NCBI GenBank assembly: GCA_003215655.1
Contig: QCKB01000001.1
Span: 62,001 to 126,000 of the forward strand
Source: Prochlorococcus sp. AG-409-J16
GTDB lineage: Bacteria > Cyanobacteriota > Cyanobacteriia > PCC-6307 > Cyanobiaceae
DNA: 64,000 nucleotides
Direction: 5' to 3'
Below, in pieces: positions 1 through 8,495 of this stretch. Under the pieces are notes generated by a model. That model worked only from the letters and a program-made list of their open reading frames with translations, made no database searches and had not been told where the DNA came from. The position numbers and the translations under genes are program-made. The stretch's first letter is position 1. The number at the start of each line of letters is the position of its first letter.

Positions 1-21
1 TATTCTACAACATAATTAAGT

Positions 22-543
22 TCACCATATTCCAAGGTTGCATCCAGCATAGTGAGCAATAATTCCACAAGAAACAGACAAATTGAGACTTCTTACACCA
101 TTCTCACCATCCTTATTTGCTTTAAGAGGCATTGGTATTGTAGTAATTTTGTCGCATCTATTTCTTATTGCATCTGGTAATCCGTTGTCTTCTCTACCAA
201 ATAATAAGACATCATTCAACATAAATTCTGTCTGTGAAAGTTGACTACCTCCATAACTACTACAACCGATTATTCTTTGATTATCACTTAAACTATTTTC
301 AAAGCTATTAAAATCATCAAATAAGGATAGCTTTACATATTGCCAGTAATCTAATCCTGCTCTTTTTAAATATCTATCATCTAAACTAAATCCTAAAGGT
401 TTAATAAGTGCTAGTTTGATACCTAGTGCAGCACATGTCCTAGCTATATTTCCTGTGTTAGGAGGAATCTGAGGTTCAAAGAGCGCTATTGTTAAACGAA
501 CGTCCTTAGAATTATAATATACTGGATTTCTAATATTATTCAT
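22..543 (-). CDS. trmL: tRNA (cytidine/uridine-2'-O-)-methyltransferase, TrmL (SpoU/SPOUT) family
   Basis: The product is a 173-residue SPOUT-fold methyltransferase that should methylate the 2'-OH of the wobble nucleotide (position 34) in certain leucine tRNAs using SAM. The family signature EPQIPPNTGNIARTCA lies near residues 23-38. The C-terminal knot motifs are also present: LFGREDNGLP, then IPM and a final SLNLSVSCGIIAHY stretch. TrmL proteins are usually about 155 residues, so the first 16 residues here are a short extension and the true start could be slightly downstream. The ATG overlaps the end of cobU by 8 bp, which suggests co-transcription. The family assignment is secure; the exact tRNA substrate is inferred. 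Confidence 0.9.
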   Translation of the reverse strand: MNNIRNPVYYNSKDVRLTIALFEPQIPPNTGNIARTCAALGIKLALIKPLGFSLDDRYLKRAGLDYWQYVKLSLFDDFNSFENSLSDNQRIIGCSSYGGSQLSQTEFMLNDVLLFGREDNGLPDAIRNRCDKITTIPMPLKANKDGENGVRSLNLSVSCGIIAHYAGCNLGIW

Positions 544-1108
544 ATATCTGATTACTAAAAAGCTTAATATTGATTACTTTGCCGTGGATGGCAAGCCAAC
601 TATTATTTGAAATATCCTCTAGTAAAAAAGATAATTCTCCTAATCTATCTCTAAAAATATTTCCTATCCTAGATGAAGGTACAACTCCCCAGCCAGTTTC
701 TTCTATTACAATTACTATTAACGATTTATAATTTTGAACAAAGTTAATAAAAATTTTTAATTTCTTCTGCCATTGATCATGATTTAGATCTAAATATTCT
801 ACGACAATTCCTCCAAGAGAATCAATTAAAATAACATCATCTCTCTTCTTTAGATCATTTATCAAATCGATAAAGTCCTTATAGTTGTGATACAGTCTCC
901 AATCCTTAGGCCTACGCTCTTTATGAATTTTAATTCTCTCTTCTAAATTTAAATCTGTTATATCTTCTTTAAGGGTAGCTATATATGAAACATTTTTGTA
1001 TTTAGATACGAGTTTTTCAGCTATAACACTCTTTCCACTTTTAGTGGGCCCTGAGATAATAGTCAATCCTTTTTTTTTCTTAGGAGCGTCTTGATTTAGA
1101 TCCGGCAT
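536..1108 (-). CDS. cobU: Adenosylcobinamide kinase / adenosylcobinamide-phosphate guanylyltransferase
   Basis: This bifunctional enzyme phosphorylates adenosylcobinamide and transfers GMP to it, activating the corrin for attachment of the lower ligand in late cobalamin synthesis. The P-loop reads GPTKSGKS instead of the common GGxRSGKS. The segment RIKIHKERRPKDW carries the histidine that aligns with the guanylylated His of characterised CobU. An EETGWGVVP stretch corresponds to the NEVGxGIVP motif. The reading frame is open to 1168, but the first ATG giving a normal N-terminus is at 1108 (MPDLNQ). The longer version would start inside an AT-rich palindrome, so I chose 1108. About 190 residues is normal for the family. 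Confidence 0.88.
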   Translation of the reverse strand: MPDLNQDAPKKKKGLTIISGPTKSGKSVIAEKLVSKYKNVSYIATLKEDITDLNLEERIKIHKERRPKDWRLYHNYKDFIDLINDLKKRDDVILIDSLGGIVVEYLDLNHDQWQKKLKIFINFVQNYKSLIVIVIEETGWGVVPSSRIGNIFRDRLGELSFLLEDISNNSWLAIHGKVINIKLFSNQIYE

Positions 1109-1145
1109 AAAGCCTTTGCTTTTATATGCGTTATTCAGTATAATA

Positions 1146-1172
1146 ATATATGCATATAGTATATGCATATAT
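1146..1172. repeat. Perfect AT-rich inverted repeat between cobU and the CCB gene
   Basis: Two 12-base arms, ATATATGCATAT and ATATGCATATAT, are exact reverse complements separated by the three bases AGT. The element lies between the divergent genes cobU (start 1108) and the CCB2/CCB4-family gene (start 1261), where promoters for both are expected. It could be an operator for a dimeric regulator, a cruciform, or a chance product of AT-rich sequence. No regulator can be named from the sequence. Confidence 0.5.
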
Positions 1173-1260
1173 TAGATTAGATTTTCTTAATTATTTAATG
1201 GTACACATCCAAGAACTACACTCAACATATTTTACTAAGACTAATTAACTTAACTAAGAC

Positions 1261-1890
1261 ATGTCACTCCCAGCACGAATTACATTTCTTTCAGGAATCT
1301 TAGTATTATTACTTTCCTTGATAAATGTAATAACTACTAATGAATTTAGTCCTAGTTTAGATAGAGCCGAAATCCTAGCTGCAATATCAGGTGTAGGTTT
1401 TATGCTTGTATCTGTTCTTTGGTCGAGAGCTAATCCTTTAAAAGCAAATAATAAAAAATTAGAAGGAGAGGAGGGCTTTATTCTAGATCAAAATTTAATT
1501 AATTCTATTTCTAAGGAAATTGCTTGGGGGAGTTATCAATTTTTAACAGCTACACCTGCAGCATCTTTATTAATATTTTGGAAGGGTAAAACAATACTTA
1601 AGAGAGGTATTATTAATAAAGATATATTTAAACTAGGTCCAATATCTCAGAAGTCTATAAGAGATAAGAAACTTATCTCTCTTGTTAATACAAATATGTT
1701 TCCTGGAAGCTACGAATTTGACTCTTTGGTTAAGGATCTACCAGCTGTAATGGTATATCCATTGGGAAGTGAAGGAGTTGTAATTATAGGTGGTTTATCT
1801 GAACGTTGCTTTAGTAAATCAGACGAAAAGTGGTTTACTGGATGGTGTGATAAATTAAACGATGAGTTATCAAATAAGGATTTTATCTAA
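1261..1890 (+). CDS. Cofactor assembly of complex C subunit B, CCB2/CCB4 family
   Basis: The 209-residue protein matches the cyanobacterial family related to chloroplast CCB2/CCB4. In algae and plants these attach haem c(i) covalently to cytochrome b6 on the stromal side of the thylakoid membrane. Two hydrophobic segments near residues 5-25 and 37-55 form a membrane hairpin. A soluble domain follows, containing the conserved GSYQFLTATPAASLLIFW and a late VMVYPLGSEGVVIIGG stretch. Its 3' end overlaps the end of lptC by 8 bp in convergent orientation. The role in b6f assembly is transferred from the eukaryotic homologues. Confidence 0.75.
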   Translation: MSLPARITFLSGILVLLLSLINVITTNEFSPSLDRAEILAAISGVGFMLVSVLWSRANPLKANNKKLEGEEGFILDQNLINSISKEIAWGSYQFLTATPAASLLIFWKGKTILKRGIINKDIFKLGPISQKSIRDKKLISLVNTNMFPGSYEFDSLVKDLPAVMVYPLGSEGVVIIGGLSERCFSKSDEKWFTGWCDKLNDELSNKDFI

Positions 1891-2527
1891 TATATTCTGC
1901 TTTTCCTATAGCTAATAGTTTTTCATTAATAATATCCCAACTACATGTTCTTGCTTTAATAAGTTGATCATTTTGATAGATTATACAATTGTCAATTTTT
2001 ATATTTCCTATTAACGTATTTCCTCTTATATTATTACCTTTAATACTTATCGAATTTGATTCTACAGATTGATTACTTCTTGATATTGATTTGCTCTTGA
2101 AGTAACCATTATTAAGAGTCCAATGTCCGTTATTAGGTATCCAATTTAATTCATCTCCAAATATTATGAAATTTTCAATGCTGTTAACCTGAGAAATTCT
2201 CACATTTCCTGATAAATAAACCTTAGAACCATTGTTATAGATAATTCCCAGGTTAGATTTAATATTAAGGGAAGGTTTATCTCCAGTAAATATTATCGCC
2301 TCTGGTTTCTTCGTCCTAACTATTTTATTACCATCTTCATAGGTTGCTTCGGGTGACGTAAGCTCCCAGTCTTTAGAGCCATCTATCTTATTATGAGTAA
2401 TGTTTAACACGTGAAACTTATAATCTTGGGGTTGATTATTTATTTCTAAATTTCTAATTGTACATCTGCCTATAAGGAATATAAGAATAAAGAAGGTAAA
2501 TGCTTTGTGATTGATTATAGGTTTCAT
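1883..2527 (-). CDS. lptC: LPS export periplasmic protein, LptC-like
   Basis: The 214-residue protein has one N-terminal hydrophobic segment (residues 9-21) followed by a polar, beta-rich region with repeated strands such as GDKPSLNIKSNLGIIYNNG and VYLSGNVRI. This is typical of LptC, a membrane-anchored bridge component that passes lipopolysaccharide from LptBFG to LptA. The segment LIGRC at residues 18-22 resembles a lipobox, but Arg at -1 to the Cys is atypical, so simple membrane anchoring is more likely. It lies 3 bp downstream of metG in the same direction. Sequence conservation of LptC is low, which limits certainty. Confidence 0.72.
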   Translation of the reverse strand: MKPIINHKAFTFFILIFLIGRCTIRNLEINNQPQDYKFHVLNITHNKIDGSKDWELTSPEATYEDGNKIVRTKKPEAIIFTGDKPSLNIKSNLGIIYNNGSKVYLSGNVRISQVNSIENFIIFGDELNWIPNNGHWTLNNGYFKSKSISRSNQSVESNSISIKGNNIRGNTLIGNIKIDNCIIYQNDQLIKARTCSWDIINEKLLAIGKAEYIR

Positions 2528-2530
2528 CTT

Positions 2531-4057
2531 CTATTCTATTTTAGGTATTACAGGATTAGGTTCTGGGAGATCTGAGCCTGGTTTTAGAATTCCCCATACT
2601 AAATAATTGGACCATTGCTTTGGATTTACTTCACCTAATTGGCTTAATATTCTATTACTTAGCTCAGGAACTAGTGGATTTAATAACATTCCGACTATTC
2701 TAATAGCTTCTAATACAGAATATAATTCTAATGCTACATTTTCTTCATTACCTGGTTGCTTAATTAACTTCCAGGGTGCAATTTCATTTAGATGAATATT
2801 GGAAAAGGTGGCAAGTTCGAGTATTGATTGAGCTGCAAGCTGAAAATTAAGTTCTGGAATAGCTTCAAGATATGTACTAATAGTATCTTCTGCCTTTGAT
2901 CTAATTGGATGGGAATTAGATGTTTGAGTAATTTCTTTTGGTATTTTATTATTAAACCATTTCCTTGTCATACTAGAGGTTCTATTAAGTAAATTTCCAA
3001 TTGTATTTGATAAGTCATTATTTATTATATCTATAAATCTTTTATGTTGAAAATCACCATCACTTCCAAACTTTATATCCTTAAGTAAATACCAGCGAAT
3101 TGCATCATTACCATAATTAGAAAATAAGTCTATAGGATCAATTGTATTTCCTGTCGATTTACCCATCTTCTCTCCTTCTAATGTTAGGAAGCCATGTCCA
3201 AATAGTTTGCTTGGTAGCGGTAAATTAGCAGATAGAAGTATTGCTGGCCAGTAAATTGCGTGAAAACGAAGAATATCCTTTCCTATAACATGAAGGGATG
3301 CTGGCCATCCAAATTGCTCTATAGAATTAATACAAATTTCTTCATCCTTATTATAAAGTGCTGACAAGTATCCAAGTAAGGCATCAAACCATACGTAGAA
3401 TGTGTGATCTTTATGATCTGGTACAGGTATGCCCCATGTAAGATTTATTCGAGAGATAGAGAAATCCTTTAATCCTTTATTTACGAAATTAATAATTTCA
3501 TTTTGACGAGCCCTGGGGTAAATAAAATTATCTGTATTCACTAATTCTTCAATCTGAGTTTGATATTTTGATAGTCTAAAAAATAAATTTTCTTCGTCTC
3601 TCCACTCAAGATCTCTCTTATGGATAGGACATTGCTTTGTATCCTTTGTATCTATTCCATCCTTGTATTCCTCACATCCAACACAATACCAACCCTTCTG
3701 ACGGCTCATATATATATCATCTGATTGTTTGACCCTTTCATATATTTGATGTACAAGATTAGTATGCTTCTGAGAGGTAGTCCGTATAAATTTATCATAT
3801 CTAATTTGATATAATTTCCATAAATCTAAATATTTAATAGATGTTTGATCACAATGTTCCTGTGGACTTACATTATTAGATTCTGCTGTACGTTGTATTT
3901 TTTGTCCATGTTCATCTACTCCTGTAATAAAGATAACATCCTCTCCCTGTAGTCTCATAAACCTAGCCAGTGCATCGCAAGCAATTGTGGTGTATGTACT
4001 ACCTAGATGAGGTTTATCATTTACATAATATAAGGGTGTAGTAAGGGTAAATGTCAT
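2531..4057 (-). CDS. metG: Methionyl-tRNA synthetase
   Basis: This class I aminoacyl-tRNA synthetase charges tRNA-Met with methionine. The HIGH-type motif is KPHLGSTY near the N-terminus. The zinc-knuckle cysteines are in CVGCEEYKDG and the linked QCPIH. The KMSKS-type loop is EKMGKSTGN, and the anticodon-binding helical domain follows. The protein has about 508 residues and lacks the C-terminal tRNA-binding (EMAPII-like) extension of E. coli MetG. The frame can be extended to a TTG at 4066, but the ATG at 4055-4057 (MTFTLTTPLYYVND) fits the family. It leaves 1 bp between the RNase gene and metG, which points to tight coupling. Confidence 0.96.
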   Translation of the reverse strand: MTFTLTTPLYYVNDKPHLGSTYTTIACDALARFMRLQGEDVIFITGVDEHGQKIQRTAESNNVSPQEHCDQTSIKYLDLWKLYQIRYDKFIRTTSQKHTNLVHQIYERVKQSDDIYMSRQKGWYCVGCEEYKDGIDTKDTKQCPIHKRDLEWRDEENLFFRLSKYQTQIEELVNTDNFIYPRARQNEIINFVNKGLKDFSISRINLTWGIPVPDHKDHTFYVWFDALLGYLSALYNKDEEICINSIEQFGWPASLHVIGKDILRFHAIYWPAILLSANLPLPSKLFGHGFLTLEGEKMGKSTGNTIDPIDLFSNYGNDAIRWYLLKDIKFGSDGDFQHKRFIDIINNDLSNTIGNLLNRTSSMTRKWFNNKIPKEITQTSNSHPIRSKAEDTISTYLEAIPELNFQLAAQSILELATFSNIHLNEIAPWKLIKQPGNEENVALELYSVLEAIRIVGMLLNPLVPELSNRILSQLGEVNPKQWSNYLVWGILKPGSDLPEPNPVIPKIE

Positions 4058-4058
4058 A

Positions 4059-5396
4059 TTATTCAAATGCTATAAGTGTGAATTGATTTTCATTTGTATT
4101 CGTGTTTTTTATTCGAATTTTGACTTTTGAGCCATTTTTTATATTTTCATTTGATTTTAACTTCATCGGTAAGTCCATAGCTATTTCAGTTATATGAATT
4201 AAAGCTATATTGTAGTCTGCTCTTAGCCATATTAAAAATAATCCATTCAATGTCGTTCCTTCATTATCTTTTAACCATTTCTGAAGACAATCTTCTCTAT
4301 TTTGATTGCATATACTAATGGCATTTCTTGAACTTTTATCAGTTTCTCTGAGTATTTGATCAATTTCATTTTCGTTTAACGGTTGCTTATTGTTCTTTAC
4401 TAATAAAATTTGATGGTGTGTCAATAAATCCGTATACCTTCTTATCGGAGAAGTAACTTGAACATACTTATCCAATCCTAGACTAAAATGTTCTTTTGGC
4501 TTTGTACATATTACTCCCTTACGTAATCTTTTTTTGATTGCTGCATTTCGAACAGGTCCGTATTCTAATTTTGAAAGTTCTTCATTAGATGGCAAATTTG
4601 TTTTTGCTTGTGCCCTATATGGGATAAAGAGATCATTATCTGAGGCAAATTGAGCAACTACTGAGCCCATAAGTATCATTGCTTCACTTATCATTCTCCT
4701 TGATTTTGAGGGTTCTGTAATTTTGATTGTAGCCTTTTGATTCTCTATTAGGAATTTACCTTGAGGTTGTTCAAGTACAACGGCTCCTCGTCTTACTCTC
4801 CAATCAGTTCGATGTACAAGCATCTTAGATAATATCGAGAGTTCTGCTTCCTCAATAGGTTCTAGTTCAATTAGCTCCTCTGCTTCTTCATATGTCAGTT
4901 GATAGTTAGGTTTTATCCAGCTATATGTCAGAGAGTTTGATGTTATATCTCCATATTCGTTAAGTGTGACTGAAGCACTAAGTGCTGGACATATGGTTTT
5001 AGACTTAAGACTCAGGTGATTTTGGACGATTACATCAGGGAGCATAGGCCTAATGGATTCAGCAAGGTAGAGGGTAGAAAAACGTTTCCTAGCCTCTAGG
5101 TCTATTGGGCTATTAACTGATATAAGGCTTGCTACGTCAGCAATATGAATCCAGATAACAGGATCTCTTTTACTTAAGTCTATAGATATAGCATCGTCAA
5201 GATCTTCTGTTTCTTGACTATCAATTGTATAAGTCTTCAGTTTTGTTAAGTCAACTCTGCGATTAGAATTGCATAATTCACGCTTAGTACTTTTAATTAT
5301 ATTTTGTATTTGTGTTTCTATAGAATTATCTAAATTAGATAATTCTATATTAGTGTTTACAAAATCGTTCTTTAAATAATACTTATCTATAGGCAT
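4059..5396 (-). CDS. rnb: Exoribonuclease II / RNase R family (RNB domain), short form
   Basis: The 445-residue protein carries the RNB catalytic core of 3'-to-5' exoribonucleases. TIDSQETEDLDDAISIDL with DPVIWIHIADVA contains the cluster of aspartates that bind the two Mg2+ ions. The later YVQVTSPIRRYTDLLTHHQ segment is the conserved RNB signature. The N-terminal cold-shock domains of E. coli RNase II (644 residues) are essentially missing, and only a short S1-like tail remains at residues 395-445. It lies between rpsR and metG in a co-directional run, and metG begins 1 bp after its stop codon. Picocyanobacterial copies of this enzyme are often short, so I treat it as intact. Confidence 0.88.
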   Translation of the reverse strand: MPIDKYYLKNDFVNTNIELSNLDNSIETQIQNIIKSTKRELCNSNRRVDLTKLKTYTIDSQETEDLDDAISIDLSKRDPVIWIHIADVASLISVNSPIDLEARKRFSTLYLAESIRPMLPDVIVQNHLSLKSKTICPALSASVTLNEYGDITSNSLTYSWIKPNYQLTYEEAEELIELEPIEEAELSILSKMLVHRTDWRVRRGAVVLEQPQGKFLIENQKATIKITEPSKSRRMISEAMILMGSVVAQFASDNDLFIPYRAQAKTNLPSNEELSKLEYGPVRNAAIKKRLRKGVICTKPKEHFSLGLDKYVQVTSPIRRYTDLLTHHQILLVKNNKQPLNENEIDQILRETDKSSRNAISICNQNREDCLQKWLKDNEGTTLNGLFLIWLRADYNIALIHITEIAMDLPMKLKSNENIKNGSKVKIRIKNTNTNENQFTLIAFE

Positions 5397-5425
5397 CTAT
5401 ATTATTAACTATATATACCAAATTT

Positions 5426-5647
5426 TTAACCTTCTGGGTTAACGAATGGTAATAGAGCTATTATTCTGGCTCTCTTAACAGCGTTAGTTAGGTCTCTTTG
5501 CTGTTTAGCTGTAAGGCCTGTAAGCCTTCTAGGAAGAATTTTGCCTCGATCTGTTATGAATTTTTTCAGGAGATCTACATCCTTATAATCTATTGGTTCA
5601 CCAGGTTTAATAGGTGAAAGGCGTTTTTTGAAAAAGGAACTTGACAT
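5426..5647 (-). CDS. rpsR: 30S ribosomal protein S18
   Basis: The 73-residue basic protein is a full-length S18 with the typical core [22 protein letters not shown] and [27 protein letters not shown]18 sits on the platform of the small subunit next to S6. It follows rpmG by 35 bp on the same strand and precedes the RNase gene by 29 bp, so rpmG, rpsR, rnb, metG and lptC probably form one transcription unit. The rpmG-rpsR pairing is widely conserved in cyanobacteria and plastids. Confidence 0.98.
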   Translation of the reverse strand: MSSSFFKKRLSPIKPGEPIDYKDVDLLKKFITDRGKILPRRLTGLTAKQQRDLTNAVKRARIIALLPFVNPEG

Positions 5648-5682
5648 GACTAGAAATTAATTAGTTGAAATTGACAAACAAA

Positions 5683-5877
5683 TCATTTGATTTCTTTATG
5701 GGAAGTTGATTTGTTGCAATGTTGGCAGAATTTCTTGATCTCCAGCCGTTCGGTGGTGTTCCGTCGGTTCTTCTCTGTTGTGTAACGTGACACTCCAGGA
5801 GAACGTTTGGCGGGATTGGACCGGCATTCAGTGCACTCAAGAGTGATCACTATCCGGACGCCCTTGTTTTTTGCCAT
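5683..5877 (-). CDS. rpmG: 50S ribosomal protein L33
   Basis: The 64-residue protein is a cyanobacterial/plastid-type L33. It has the zinc-ribbon cysteines in LECTECR and KKFCQHCNK and the conserved [20 protein letters not shown] region. It is the first gene of the leftward run rpmG-rpsR-rnb-metG-lptC. Its upstream region holds a strong inverted repeat at 5931-5962 and the divergent pheT start. Confidence 0.98.
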   Translation of the reverse strand: MAKNKGVRIVITLECTECRSNPAKRSPGVSRYTTEKNRRNTTERLEIKKFCQHCNKSTSHKEIK

Positions 5878-5930
5878 AAAGGACGTTTCGCCGCTTATGC
5901 GAAGTCTGTAGGAACTAAGATCTTACAAGC

Positions 5931-5962
5931 AAGCATGCCCTTCTAGAAAGAAAGGCATGCTT
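5931..5962. promoter_or_regulatory. Inverted repeat in the rpmG/pheT divergent intergenic region
   Basis: The arms AAGCATGCC and GGCATGCTT are perfect 9-base complements around a 14-base loop. The element sits 31 bp upstream of the pheT ATG and 53 bp upstream of the rpmG ATG. No T-run follows, so it is not a standard intrinsic terminator on either strand. As RNA it would fold in the leader of whichever transcript includes it; as DNA it could be an operator. Its position between a ribosomal protein run and a tRNA synthetase suggests regulation, but that is inference. Confidence 0.5.
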
Positions 5963-5993
5963 ATTAAGCTCTACTGCTTTAGAAAGCTGACTA

Positions 5994-8495
5994 ATGAAGG
6001 TCCCAGTTTCCTGGTTAAAGGAATTAGTACCAATAACTCAAACAGTTGAGGATATTGGTGAAAGCCTTTCTATGGCTGGATTTGAAGTCGAAGGAATCGA
6101 TGATTTATCAACAAATGCCAAAGGTGTATTAGTTGGCCAGGTTAAAGAATGCTCTTCGCACCCTAATGCCGATAAATTGAGCGTCTGTTTGGTAAATATT
6201 GCACCAGGCAAAGATTTACAGATAGTATGTGGAGCTCCAAATGTTCGGAAAGGTATACATGTCGCAGTAGCCACAGTGGGCTGCGAACTTAATGCTATAA
6301 ACCTAAAAATAAAGGAAACTCAACTCCGTGGCGTATTAAGTCAAGGAATGATCTGCTCATTAAATGAATTAGGTATTGAAGGTAAAACAAATGGAATAGC
6401 AATATTGGAAGAAATCTCATCAAAAGAATTAGTCCCTGGAGCTTCTGTTATTGAATTATTAGATCTAGATGATCAGATCCTCGACCTTGCTATCACAGCA
6501 AACAGACCAGATGGAATGTCCATGGTTGGCATAGCGCAAGAAGTTTCTGCCCTTACAAGCATTAAGTTAAAAATCCCACATATAGAAAATAATGATAAAT
6601 ATAAAGAGTTAGAAACCAATATCGATAGTATTAATAAGATGAAAGAAGGGGGTATCTATTCCATAACATCAATAGAAGGAATTGATTGTAATAAGCCAAC
6701 ACCACCCATAATTAAAAATAGACTGCAGAAATGTGGTATAAACTCATTGAATATCATAGTAGATATCACAAATTATATAATGATGGAACAAGGGCAACCA
6801 CTCCATGCATTTGACAACGAAGCGTTAGAGAGAATAACCAAAAAACCAATTAGAGCAGAAGACTTTGGATTAAGACAAGCTAATGAAGCAGAGACGATTA
6901 ATACACTTGATGGTAAGGAAGTTAAGCTCTCTAATGAAGTACTAGTTGTAACCTGTCATAACACCCCAATTGCTATAGCAGGTGTTATTGGTAGTAAAGA
7001 AAGTGCAGTAACCTCCAATACAAAAAAAGTATGGTTAGAATCTGCTGTATTTACTCAAAAAGCAGTAAGACAAAGTTCTCGATTGGTTGGTTTGAGGACA
7101 GAAGCTAGTAGCAGATTCGAGAAAGGTATCCCTATTCAAAATACTCTGAGAGCATCTAAAAGGGCTATAGATTTGATTAATGAACAATTTGGATCTACAA
7201 AAATAATTACATATGCTACAAAGACAACTATAGAAGAAGAAGCAACGGTAACACTTAGAAGAAACGCTATACATAAACTACTAGGGCCTATAGAAAATCA
7301 CAACAAAAAACCTGAACTAGATATTTCAAATCAATATAATAAATTAGATTATGAAGTTAATGAAGAAGAATCATATATCACAGATAAACAAATCGAAGAC
7401 ATATTGATATCACTTGGATGTTCTATAAAGCAGAAAGAAACTGGTTGGGATGTTTACATACCCTTTAATAGACAAAGTGATTTGTTAAGAGAGGTCGACT
7501 TAATAGAAGAAGTAGCAAGATTAATAGGATATAATCTATTTCAATCAAGGCTTCCTGACCCATTAGACCCTGGTGGACTATCCCCAAAACAGCAATGTGA
7601 GAGAAAATTAAGGCAATCATTAGCTCAATCAGGTCTTCAAGAAGTAACAACGTCATCTCTAGTTGGTCCAAATGTAGAAAGCTCTCGCGTGGCTATTAAG
7701 AATCCATTGCTTGTTGAAACTAGCCACCTAAGAACTAATTTATATGAAGAACATCTAAGAATTTGTCAACGGAATATAAAGGCTTTTCAGTCGGGGTGTT
7801 GGATATATGAAATTGGTAAATCCTATATACAACAAAAGACTGGTATCAAAGAAGTAAATAATCTATCTGGTGTTATATGTGGTGAACGTAGACTCGAACA
7901 ATGGTCATCATCTGGCAAATTAAAACCTCTTGATTATTATGAAGCTAGAGGCCTACTCGAGAGAACATTTAGATATCTAAATATAGAGGTAAAAGACTTA
8001 CCGATGAAGGATAGTATTAATCTTCATCCTGGTAGGGCCGCACAACTACATATAGAAGGTAAAAATAGTGGATCCTTTGGGCAACTACATCCAGCAATTG
8101 CTGATGAAATGCAATTACCTAGGTCTACATATATATATGAATTGAACTTAGATCAATTAGTAAATGCATCAATAAGACCTAATAAATTAAATCCGCTCTT
8201 CAAATCATTCACAACACTGCCACCAATGGAAAGAGATATTGCTATACAATTGCCGATTAATATTTCTTGCTCTGAAGTTCTAAATAAAATTAAAAAATCA
8301 GGTAAACCATTACTAGAAAAAGTGAGCCTAATAGATAAATTTAAATCGAGTGAATTAGGAGAAGATAACTGTAGTCTTACATTTAGGTTGACATTCAGAT
8401 CAACAGAAAAAACATTAAACGAAGCATCTATATTACCTATACAAGAGAAAATATTGAATGACCTTATTACAACATATGGAGCAAAACAACGTTAA
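5994..8495 (+). CDS. pheT: Phenylalanyl-tRNA synthetase beta subunit
   Basis: The 833-residue protein is the large subunit of the alpha2-beta2 PheRS. An EMAPII-like tRNA-binding domain (GVLVGQVKECSSHPNADKLSVC) begins near residue 43. The B3/B4 editing domain follows, with LNIIVDITNYIMMEQGQPLHAFD near residues 252-274. The central B5 domain contains LIEEVARLIGYN. The C-terminal FDX-ACB anticodon domain includes FKSFTTLPPMERDIAIQLP. The length is normal. The gene is separate from pheS, which is not in the window. Its stop codon overlaps the convergent rlmD stop by 4 bp. Confidence 0.97.
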   Translation: MKVPVSWLKELVPITQTVEDIGESLSMAGFEVEGIDDLSTNAKGVLVGQVKECSSHPNADKLSVCLVNIAPGKDLQIVCGAPNVRKGIHVAVATVGCELNAINLKIKETQLRGVLSQGMICSLNELGIEGKTNGIAILEEISSKELVPGASVIELLDLDDQILDLAITANRPDGMSMVGIAQEVSALTSIKLKIPHIENNDKYKELETNIDSINKMKEGGIYSITSIEGIDCNKPTPPIIKNRLQKCGINSLNIIVDITNYIMMEQGQPLHAFDNEALERITKKPIRAEDFGLRQANEAETINTLDGKEVKLSNEVLVVTCHNTPIAIAGVIGSKESAVTSNTKKVWLESAVFTQKAVRQSSRLVGLRTEASSRFEKGIPIQNTLRASKRAIDLINEQFGSTKIITYATKTTIEEEATVTLRRNAIHKLLGPIENHNKKPELDISNQYNKLDYEVNEEESYITDKQIEDILISLGCSIKQKETGWDVYIPFNRQSDLLREVDLIEEVARLIGYNLFQSRLPDPLDPGGLSPKQQCERKLRQSLAQSGLQEVTTSSLVGPNVESSRVAIKNPLLVETSHLRTNLYEEHLRICQRNIKAFQSGCWIYEIGKSYIQQKTGIKEVNNLSGVICGERRLEQWSSSGKLKPLDYYEARGLLERTFRYLNIEVKDLPMKDSINLHPGRAAQLHIEGKNSGSFGQLHPAIADEMQLPRSTYIYELNLDQLVNASIRPNKLNPLFKSFTTLPPMERDIAIQLPINISCSEVLNKIKKSGKPLLEKVSLIDKFKSSELGEDNCSLTFRLTFRSTEKTLNEASILPIQEKILNDLITTYGAKQR

